Shown piece after piece: positions 14,501 through 26,500 of a DNA stretch of 64,000 bases. The stretch's first letter is position 1; every line of letters starts with the position of its first letter. A program made the translations under genes and the position numbers. Location of the stretch: the NCBI GenBank assembly GCA_964017185.1, contig OZ024877.1, positions 61,654,711-61,718,710 of the forward strand, given 5' to 3'. This DNA is from Rugalucina vietnamica (lineage: Eukaryota > Mollusca > Bivalvia > Lucinida > Lucinidae). The notes under the pieces were generated by a model. That model made no database searches, had not been told where the DNA came from, and was given only the letters and a program-made list of their open reading frames with translations.

Positions 14501-17500
14501 CTGTGACTTCTGTTCCTACTTTGGTATCTATGTTTTTATTTATACACGTATCTTTATTTTTTCAGAATACTCTCATTGTTGCCGAGCGGTATCAAAACAC
14601 CACATTAACACATTTCAAGACCATCAATTTATTGTCTACCGACCTATTAAAGACAGTCACTGCAGAAGGAACCATTCCGAATGTACCAGGCGTTACCCAC
14701 TTTAAAATACTTGACACGAGTCTCCAACCACCGGAAGAAAGTAAGTGAAAAATACCATGTTTAACCAAAAAACTATGATTTTCAATAATAATTGTAAAAA
14801 TGAAATCAAAATAGTGTTGGACTAAATTCTTTTTAATTCCCATATTTTATCAGACCGTCGCGTAGTTCAGTAATAAACTGTATAAACAGTGACACCAATG
14901 TATGTTTTGAAATTAGCGATAAAGGCATAAGTAGGAGCATTTGCATCTTTCTTAACCTTGTTGAGCAAAGTAATTCAAACGCCATATGTGTGCGCCAAAA
15001 CGCCATAAAAACGATTTTTCTACAGATTTCTGCAAGAACAACAATGGTAACTGTGAACAGATCTGTCTAACAACCCACGGCGGAATAGGGGGAGGATTGA
15101 AGAAAGTATGTGCTTGTGGTTATGGGTTCCAGTTACAACCCGATGGCAGAACTTGCAAATCTGGTATGTACGAAACAAATATCAATACCCTTCCATTCTT
15201 AATAGCGTAATATTTAAGTTGAGTTATTTGGAAGCCTCAAAATGTGTCTGATTTGTACTATGCACTTGTCATTTAACGTAAGAAAATCAAGTTGATTGTC
15301 ATTATGTCTCCCCCCGACGTGGTCGGGAGACATATTGTTTTTCCCCGTGCGTCTGTCCGTCTGTCTGTCTGTCCGTCACAAATCGTGTCCGCTCTATAAC
15401 TTGAAAACCGTTAAAGATTTTTCAATGAAACTTGGTACACTTGTAAACCACGACGAGACGATGTGTCATGCACAAGAACCATAACTCTAGCTTGAGTATT
15501 TTTTGGAGTTATTTCCCTTTGATTATTTTTGATACAATTTCGTGTCCGCTGTATAACTTGAAAACCGTTAAAGATTTTTCAATGAAACTTGGTACACTTG
15601 TAGACCACGACGAGACAATGTGTCATTCATAAGAACCATAACTCTGGCTTGAGTATTTTTGGAGTTATTTCCCTTTGATTATTTTCGATACAATTTTGTG
15701 TCCGCTGTATAACTTGAAAACCGTTTAAGATTTTTCAATAAAACTTGGTACACTTATCGAGCATGATCAGACGATGTGTCATGCACAAGAACCATAACTC
15801 TGGCTTGAGTATTTTATGAGTTATTTCCATTTGATTATTTTCCATACAATTTCGTGTCTGCTTTATAACTCGAAAATCGTAAGAGTTATTTCAATGAAAC
15901 TTGGTACACTTATAAAGCACGATAAGATTACGTGTCGTGCTAAAGAACCATAACGCTTGCTTGCATATCTTTGGAGTAATTTCGCTTTGATTATTTTCCA
16001 TACAATTTTGTGTCTACCCTATAACTTGAAAACCGTAAGAGAAATTTCAGTGAAACTTGGTACACTTATAAAGCATGATGAGACGATGTGTCATGCACAA
16101 AAATTATAACTCTTGCTTTCATATCTTTGGAGTTATTTCCCTTTGATTATGTTTCCATACAATTTCATGTCCACTCTATAACTTGAAAACCATAAGAAAT
16201 ATTTCAATGAAACTTGGTACACTTATAAAGCACGATGAGATGATGTGCCGTGCTAAAGAACCATAACTCTTGCTTGCATATCTTTGGAGTCATTTCCCTT
16301 TGATACTTTTTTATTCAATTTCGTGTCTGCTCTATAACTCAAAACCATTAGAGATTTTTCGATGAAACATGGTACACTTATAAAACATTATGCACAAGAA
16401 TCATTACTCTTGCTTTCATATCTTTGGAGTTATATCCCTTTGATTATTTTCCAAACACTTTCGTGCCCCCTCTATAACTTGAAAACCGTAAGAGATATTT
16501 CAATGAAACTTGGTACACTTATAAAACAGAATGACAGGATATGTGATGCACAAAAACTATAACTCTTGCTTGCATATTTTGGACATGCACGTAGAAAGGG
16601 GGGAGACATCAGTTTTCACATAGAAAACAAATTCTAGTTGCCTTTTAAAATCATCGCACAAGTGTCGTCTATTTGAACATTTTGAAACAAATTCACCACT
16701 CATAATCCATTCACAAGTATTTTCCGTTTCACTTCAGCTTCTAAGAGCGGAGTAGATTTCCTATTAGTCACAGATACAACCAACGCCCAAATAAGCCAAG
16801 TGATTCTGGACACCAATAACGTCTATGCCTTGGAAACTAACGAACCTGGGACACCCAAAGGTTTGGTGTATGACCGCAAGCGGGACCTTGTTCTGTTCAG
16901 TCTGGTTGAAGAAGACAAGGTCTACGCTTCAAAGGTGGATATGGAGGGCACGCAAGTTTTCCTCGAGCTAGGTAAGATTTTATATTCATAATATCATACC
17001 TTGTGTTATTTTGTCCATCTACAAATAAGCCAAGTGATTCTTGACACCAATAACGTCTATGCCTTGGAAACTAACGAACCTGGGACACCCAAAGGTTTGG
17101 TGTATGACCGCAAGCGGGACCTTGTTCTGTTCAGTCTGGTTGAAGAAGACAAGGTCTACGCTTCAAAGGTGGATATGGAGGGCACGCAAGTTTTCCTCGA
17201 GCTAGGTAAGTTTTATATTTATGCAGTTGGTTCTCTTCAAACTATGTGCACATACTGCATGTGTCAGTCCCCCGCTGCAATCATGTAAAAGAGGTATTAT
17301 AATACGTAATTTTTAGGTTTTCAGTTGACAAACGCCTGATATGGGTTGACCTCTGCTTCGTTTTCTGTATTCCATTCAAATCGTGTCATAGCTTTTTTGT
17401 CTATTTATTTTGTGGATTTCTTCATAGTATCATACCTTGCGTTATTTTGTCCATCTGCATGCATATTTGCTGATTTCTTCATAATATCATATATTTTATA

Positions 17501-20500
17501 TTTTTTTATTTTCTCCATCTATATTAATTATGTTGATTTCTTCATAATATCATTTCTTGCGTATTTGTCCCTCTATTTTTGTAGATTTCTTCATAATATC
17601 ATTTCTTGCATGATTTTCTCCCTCTATTTTTGTGGATTTCTTCATAGTATCATACCTTGCGTTATTTTGTCCATCTACATGTATATTTGCTGATTTCTTC
17701 ATAATATCATATATTTTATAATTTTGTTGATTTCGTCATACTATTACGTATTTCTTACATTTTTGTCCCTCTATTTTTGTAGATTTCTTTATAATATCAT
17801 TTCTTGCGTTATTGTGCCCATCTACTTTTGTTGACTTCTTTATAGTATCATATCTTGCATTATTTTATCCATCTGCCTTTGTTGATTCCTTCATAATATC
17901 ATTTCTTGCGTTATTTTGCCCCTCTATTTATGTAGATTTCTTCATAAAATCATTTCTTGTTTATTTTATCCATCTGTTTTGTTGATTCCTTCATAATATC
18001 ATTTCTTGTGTTGTTTTGTCCGCCTTTTTGTTGGTTCCTTCATAGTATCATTTTTTGCATAATTTTGTCTATCCATTTTTGTTGATTTCTTTATAATATC
18101 ATATCTTGCGTAATTCTTTCCTTGAATCTTTTGTAGATTTCTTTACCATACCGAACCGTTTCGCCATGGATGAGACCACGGGGAACATCTATTTCACCTC
18201 CTCCTACTATGACTATATTGGTGTCATCACCCCACACCAGACTTTCATAGAGATTCCAATAGATGAGCTATTCCTCTCAGATGTGACTGCTATTGCTCTG
18301 CATCCTGGAAAAGGGTAATTGTTACATTATGAGACACGCGTTATATCTTATGCTGTACATCGGTTTAAAAAGGTTTTAAAGGTTTGTCAGAATGTGTGCA
18401 ACGCCTTGATAATATTTATATTAGATTTGGGACCAAGTTATACAGACAAATTGTTGGAATTCCGATGGGTACAAATTGCGCACCTCTCGTAGCTGATTTA
18501 TTTTTATACTGCTACGAAAGAGATTTCATGGATTCTCTTAACCATGATAATCAAGCTGATGTTATCGAGGCATTTAATTCCACATCTAGGTACCTCGATG
18601 ACCTTTTGAACATTGACAACCCTTATTTTGAAGGTATGGTCAATCAAATTTATCCACCTGAACTTCAGTTGAACAAAGCCAATATCTCAGATACCGAAGT
18701 CCCCTTTTTAGATCTACATCTTTCTGTTGCAAATGGATTTGTTTCTTCTAAAATTTATGATAAGCGCGATGACTTTGATTTTGATATTGTAAATTTTCCT
18801 TTTTTGGATGGTGACGTCCCTCGTCGTGCTTCTTATGGTGTTTACATTTCGCAACTTATTAGGTTTGCTAGAGTCTGCAATCATGTTACAGACTTCAACG
18901 CTCGAAATAAATGTTTAACGGCAAAACTTCTCCAACAGGGCTATCGGTATCATAAACTTCGAAAAACCTTTTCTAAATTTTATCGTAGACACTATGAATT
19001 GATTTCCAAATATAATGTTGGGTTAAAGACGCTTTTAAGTGAGGGCCTTTCGGAACCTGAATTTTATGGTGACTTGGTTTACAAATTTAAGAAAGTTAAA
19101 GGAAAAAATGATTTTTCTTTTCAGTTCAGAAAAATCATAACACGTTACAGACGTATAGGTTATAACTTGAATGTTATGCGACAGTCTGAATGCTTAGTTT
19201 TTAACCCAATCATGGTTGATAACTATGCTGCCTTCTTTAATTGCACGCCGGTGGGTCGGGCGTCAGACTCACTCTATGATGGCCCCGACTTAAAGCTACT
19301 CATTTTAGTTGGTTGGGGCCGGAGCTTCTTGTCTGTTGCTTGGCCCACCGGGGTCCAACTGGTGTTTTTCTTTTGCTCCGGAGTTAGTAGGTTATTCGGC
19401 GCCCAGGGATCTCCATCGTCGGGCAGCTTACTCAATCTGTGAGTCCTTGTTTTTGATTCATCAGGATGTTTATCATGATTTATTTGTTTGTTCTTGATGA
19501 TTCATTGACTAGTAAGAGAATCACCACAAGGACCGAAGAACTTACTAAATGTTATGAACCACTGCAGAAGCTGAGGGTGAGGTAAGGATCCTCTAAAACC
19601 GGTTTAAGCCCGCCAGTAACTTTGTGTTACTGATCGTTCCAAGGCGATACTTCTGTGGTGGTTCTTTTTGTTTTATGTCTTGGTGTTTAAATTTTTTTGT
19701 GCTGTTGGCGCCTTATGTATGTTTTCATATTTTTAATTAAGTTAAGGTAACTGAGTGGCCACGTATTGGGAAAATAGCTGCTCATTCGGCTTACGATATG
19801 TTTCATGGTATAAGTGCCTGGTTGTTAGTTTGGTTTTTTCCCACCTCGGTTTTTGGAGTGGGAATCTCTTTCTGATTGCGCCTTTTCCTGATCTTTGCCT
19901 ACTTGTACCTTTTTAGTAGGCAATGATCAGGAAATGGAACAATCAGAAAGAAATTTCAACTCCAAGAACCTGCCGGCTGGGAACAGTTTAAGTGACAATC
20001 AGATATTTATACTAGTAAGAGAACATATTGTAAGCCCAGTGAGCAGCTATTTCCCAATAAGCGACCACTCACGATTATATTGAAGCACTCTTACAAAGTC
20101 AGAAATATAGGCTACATTGTGAATTTTCCGATGATAAACCTTCATTCGTGACTCTTTATTGACAGTCACATCTTTGGTTTAATAGTCACGTTATCCACTA
20201 ACTCAGAATCCTATAAGAAAATTTCCAGTCCGATATCTTCTAGCTTTATTTCCTTTGTTTATTTTTTATTTTTTTCCCAACAGTTACACATGTTTTCATT
20301 GTGTTCATCAGGAAAACATGTCCGTGTAATGTATACCCACTTATACCACACATTTATATAGCAAAACTGGGGTTTGCAGGGGTATACCTATTTTTTCTTA
20401 GTTTTGCTCCAAAACATAGATTGTGGGTACTCGTTAGGACCGCCTCGCCTATCAAAAAATTCCCCTGAAAAATTTCATTTTTTACAGCTTTAAAATTCTC

Positions 20501-23500
20501 TGTTTATTGCATGGGCGTGTTTTCGTAATGTTTCAGCTACATGTTTTACGCAGTCCACGATTACGCTTATTCCTATATCGGGCGAGCCAACATGGACGGT
20601 ACGAATTCACAACGTTTGATAGAGAATACAGATAGCACGCCCATCAGATGGCCCGATGGACTGGCAATTGACTATAACCGTGAGTTGAAAAACCATTAGT
20701 TCATAAGTATTATCGGCTCATAATTATGTAAGAATTAAAAATTAATGTCATGTTCTTTGCTTGAAGGCAACAAAGAGAAATATATTGTACAGCAATGTTT
20801 CCGGAAACTAGTGATGTATACTCATATGTAACAAATTGCGGGAGACATTGATGACGCGACTGTAAACGCGTACATTTGCCATGCATTTTTAGCTCACCTG
20901 AGCCGAAGGCTCACAAGGTGAGCTTATAGTATAGTAGTCGAACCGGCGTCCGTCCGTCCGTCCGTGCGTCTGTGCGTCCGTCTGTCCACATTTTCAAACT
21001 TCAATATCTCTAAGACAACAAGGCCAATCGTGACCAAATTTTATCTAAAGCATCATTGAGGAGGGGGAAAGGTTGTATTAGGTTTTGGGCCAGGTGGGAT
21101 CAGAACTCTGGTTTCCATGGCAACGGATAGCTCCCATAGACTTACAATGGGAAAAACATATAAAAATCTTCTTCTCCGAAACCACAAGGCCCAGAGCTTT
21201 CATATTTAATGTGTAGCAATGTATAATGGTCCTCTTTATAAATCCTGCCTACCGTGCCACTGGGGTCCATACGGGCCCTGCCCCGGGGGCGTGATGGGGC
21301 AAAACATAAAAAAATCTTCTTCTCCAAAACCACAAGGCCCAGAGCTTTCATATTTTGTATGTAGCAATGTTTAGTGGTCCTCTATATAAATCCTGCCAAT
21401 CATGCCCCTGGGGTCAAATATGGCCCCGCCCCGGGGGTCATTAGCTCCCATAGACTTGCAATGGGAAAAACATAAAAAATCTTCTTCTCCAAAACCACAA
21501 GGCCCAGAGCTTTCATATTTTGTCAGTAGCAGTGTATAGTGGTCCTCTTTATAAATCCTGCCAACCGTACCCCTGGGGTCCATACGGGCCCCGCCCCAGG
21601 GGGTCATGGGTAAAACATAAAAAGTCTTCTTCTCCGAAACCACAAGGCCCAGAGCTTTCATATTTTGTTTTTTTTTCAATATATAGTGATCCTCTTTATA
21701 AATCCTGCCGACTGTGCCTCTGTGGTCCACAGGGGCCCCGCCCCGGGGGCGTCATGGGCAAAACATAAAAAAGTCTTCTTCTCCAAAACCACAAGGCCCA
21801 AAGCTTTCATATTTTGTATGTAGCAATGTTTAGTGGTCCTCTATATAAATCCTGCCAATCATGCCCTGGGGGTCAAAAATTGCCCCACCCCGTGGGTCAT
21901 TAGCTCCCATAGACTTACAAATTTTTTGTGCTGTTGGCGCCTTATGTATGTTTTCATATTTTTAGTTAAGTTAAGGTAACTGAGTGACCACCTATTGGGA
22001 AAATAGCTGCTCATTCGGCTTACGATATGTTTCATGGTATAAGTACCTGATTGTTAGTTTGGTTTTTTCCCACCTCGGTTTTTGGAGTGGGAATCTTTTT
22101 CTGATTGCGCCTTTTCCTGATCTTTGCCTACTTGTACCTTTTTACAATGGGTAAAAACATAAAAAATCTTCTTCTCCAAAACCACAAGGCCCAGAGCTTT
22201 CATATTTTGTCAGTAGCAATGTATAGTGGTCCTCTTTATAAATCCTGCCAACCGTGCCCCTGGGGTCCATACGGGCCCCGCCCCGGGGGGGTCATGGATA
22301 AAACATTAAAAAAATCTTCTTCTCCGAAACCACAAGGCCCAGAGCTTTCATATTTTATTTGTAGCAATATATAGTGTTCCTCTTTATAAATCCTGCCAAC
22401 CGTGCCCCTGTGATCCACACGGGCCCCGCCCCGGGGGCGTCATGGGAAAAACATAAAAAAATCTTCTTCTCCGAAACCGCAAGGCCAAGAGCTTTCATAT
22501 TTTGTATGTAGCAATGTATAGTGTTCCTCTTTATAAATCCTGCCAACGATGCCCCTGGAGTCCATACAGGCCACGCCCCAGGCATGTCATTATCTACCAT
22601 AGACTTATAATGGAAATATATGAAAAAATCTTCTCTGCAACAGCATGACACAAAGCTTGTATATTTGATATACAAAATTGTCATGTGGAGCTCTACATTA
22701 ATCCTGCCAATCTTGCCCCTGGGGTCAAATATGGCCCAACCCCGGGGGTCATTATAGGACCCTGACCTTGTTAGATGATTTTTTCAAGTGAACCAAAATG
22801 GCAGAAAAGAGGATACACAATCCAGACAAGAGCTCTTCTGCTGATGTAAGTATGGTTTCAAGGTCACATGACCAAGATGGCCATCATACCCAATGGCATA
22901 TATGGTAAAAACCCCAACTACTTTGTCCAGTGACTGTACTTGTTGGCTCTCAGGTGAGCGATCGTTGCCCCTGGGCTACTTGTTTCTATATTTCTTGAGA
23001 AACTCAACATGGCGTTGATTTGTGAATAAAAGCTTAAATATTACACATTTTCAAATTAAATGCACTAGTTCGATGTTTATTTTAGCAGCAGTATATGTGT
23101 ACATGGTCTTCTAAGTCATTCTTTGTGTCTTTGGTGTACTGGTTTTAAAATTTAAAGAGGTTTTATGAAATGGGCTCTTAGAAACAAAACAGCCGAAAAA
23201 AGGCCGAAAATGGCGATTTTCAAGTTGTTGGTTCTCTCTTATATGCTCACTACCCTATACATTTCTTTCTTTTATTCGAACAATATTACCAAGTTCTATG
23301 TTGTGTGAAAATACAAAAAAAAGTTTGAATCAACAAATATGGGTTTGGTACATTTCAAAATATTGATTTTTTTCCGACTTTTCAAGTATGGGGGTAGCGT
23401 TAGAAAAGGAATCGTAAAATTTTGTCATCCACTAAAGGTTGCAAATTTTTCTATGCTTTTGGTCCAAAATTGTCTGCGCTACATAAATATTATGACTTTT

Positions 23501-26500
23501 GAAAGCATTCTCAATGTATTTTTGTTCAAGACAGGTATGTTTCAAAGAATCATAAATTAAATTAATTTTACCAAATTTAAAACATGGTGCTCAGAGGTCT
23601 CATTCAGAGGCCTGTAGCTTGAAAAAATGCACACTACCCTATATTCATTTTGTTTTCAAATGTCTTGTGTTGTATTTTGGAATAAAAAAAGAGTGGTTAG
23701 AAAAAAAGTTTGAATACTTTTTCATTGGCAGCGAACATCCTTAAACAAAACACATGTGATTTTTGCAGGTAGTTACCTGTATGTGGCTGACAGGTACTAT
23801 GACACTATAACGCGGTGTGATTTCAATGGGAGAGGATGTGTCAAGGTGTTTGAAGACCCAATGGCAGATATCAATGACATAGCAACGGACGGAAGTTTTC
23901 TGTACTACTCTACCAAAGGAAAAGGGTAAGAAACGATACCCCCTGGCTGGTTGATCTGTATAAAATTTCTCTAGAGGTCAATTCCGTAATTGAGTGAGAA
24001 AATCACACATATGCTGAATATCTTTCGCAACAATAATCCATAACAGATAAAAAGGTATTAAAAGAAAAAAGGTACAAGAAGGCAATGATCAGGAAATGGC
24101 GCAATCAGAATGAAACCCCACTCCAAAGGAATGATAATAGAATTATATCGCTTATTAAACAAAGGTCTAAAAGGGAAAGCAAAAATATCCACTGATGACC
24201 TTATCCCAAAGAATAGGCGTTGTAGAAATCAACACTACATGGCATTTTACATACCTTCAGCAAGTACAAATGTCTATTTACATAGTGGTACTAATTGTTT
24301 TATGTTTTGGAGCCGAATTTGTGCTGTTTGTACGCTATGTACGTTTTCATATTTTAGTCAAGTTCTGGTAACTGAGTGGTCGCCTATTGGGAAATAGCTG
24401 CTCACTGGGCTTACAATATATGTTTTAGTATAAGTACCTAACTGTCAATTTAAAGTCTTTTGTTTATAAGAAGCACTCTTTTTTCCTAACGTTTCGGCCT
24501 TTTACAGCCTTCTTCAGAGGAAACTTTTAACTTTTTGTAAACTTTACATACTTTCAGTCAAACTCAGGTAGCCATATTGAAAATGATGTCACTTGATTAT
24601 AACGTCGCCCCAGATGATGTCACTTGATTATAACGTTCTCTAATGGGTGCGACGTCGCCTGGGGCGACGTTATAATCAAGTGAACATTTAGACTAGTGAT
24701 CCAATCTCAAATTTTGAGACCAGGGAGGCCGGGTTTGTAATGGATGCAGACAATGATATTTTGATTGCCCAACATCTGGGGAACAGCGCTAGGCTTGTCT
24801 GCAGATTCACAATCCGTTTTGTAGGTCAGTACAGAGGTCAAAGGTCATGGAGTGCAAAAAAAAATAAAAAAAATCGTATTAGTGTACCTACTGATGGTAT
24901 GTTCAAAATAAAACCAGATTTTTGGTAGTTTTAATGTGTACCTGTGCAAATGATATTTTAAATGATTATATACTTGCCATATGGCAACAAATTAGTCAAA
25001 ATTGTAATCAAAGTACTAAAAGTACTGCATTCGTAAAAGGAATATGTTTGGGTAAAAGCAACATATGATATTACTTTCAAATACTAATTCCTTCATGTGA
25101 TACATCTTACATAGTTATGTTCAACACTCAAATATATATGTATATGTGGCTGTCCCCTTGGTCTACTGCACGAACATAACTTTGAACTGTGAGCAGTTGC
25201 ATGACAAAACCAACATTTTTGCTAGGAGTCAAGCAATGAAACAAATCAATGTTGGCGTAAGTTCAATATGAATTGATGATTTATTCATGGAGAAAACTTG
25301 GCTACTTATGAAATGAATAATGAGTTTAATCCAAACTTGTAAATGCCTAGGCTGTTCTGAATCTTTGCCAGGGGCAAATCCGAAACCTTTGGCTTTGCCG
25401 AAATGTAAACATTCGCTTAAGCACAGTATCACTGGTTGCTATATGGGTTTGAGCACACATTATCGACACACGAACATGCAGGTGTGCAGATCATCTCCTC
25501 CTGTCGGCATTTACATCTTCGTGTTGCACAAGACTTGCATCCACAGCTTATGATAGCCACACATGTTTGTGGAACAGGATCTATAGTGGTAAGAAGAGGC
25601 TTCAAGTGTGTACCATCTACGTCTCTCTGCCAGCCATTTCCAATTGGTGAATCTAGCTGCTGTCTAGATTTCAAAGCTAACTGCCAGACTTTTGCCTGAT
25701 AGTGGGATCTCCTAATATGTTGGTCCAGTGTGTCTTTGGCTGGAGGTAGCTTTTCTGGCTCTACCTTACCCTGACGAAACAGTCTGCAGCGCAACTCGTT
25801 AACAGACGTTATATCTGAACTTTCAGAGTACATTTTACAAATGAACTGTTCTGCACTTGACACAGTTTCTTCTGTAAGATTTCCAACACCTTAATTCTTG
25901 AGTAGCTCCGGATACATCATAAAAACCTTCCATGATTTCTTTTTACCATAACCTCTGAAATGACTGACAGTATCACACCCTGTTATAGCATGATACCCCA
26001 ATATGCTTTCCCGCATTGTATTCTGGATTCTTATTTGGTGGACTTTAATGAACTTCGGAGCTTTAAAAGTGCCCGTTTTCATCCAAACCTCTTGGCACAA
26101 TTGAGTTGCAAAGAATGTCAATAGTACAAGTACGTCTGTGTCCTTGCAACAAATGACAAGCCTTTCATATCCTTCATCAGATGCCTCTTTCGCGTGCAAA
26201 ATAATCCTCGTGTCGGCCTCTTCTTGGTCGGACTTGAGGGATTCAATGTCACGCCCCGTACTTGATACAGCTCTGTCGATTTCAGTAAATCCACCTGCTG
26301 TCACTATTTCTCTATCCCCATGAATACTGGAGGTCGTAAGTTCATCTGATAAGAATGCAGCAAGATTGGCCTTATTCTCCGAACTTGATATGAAATTGTC
26401 CCAATTCTTTGGAAATGGGACATCTCTGTTTTCTATAAGACGACGTATCGGTCTCTGGCTTCGAGATCTCTTATCCCTAGTTGCTCCCTTTATAGACTGT

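Noticed and set aside
17022-17205. Functional second copy of the duplicated exon
   Set aside because: It has no acceptor tract, and any nearby AG gives an immediate stop; exon 16738-16971 joins 18137 in frame without it.
21142-22684. Minus-strand protein with KALGLV and GRIYKEDHY repeats
   Set aside because: The frames are made by the tandem monomers; they break at each monomer and have no start or splice context.
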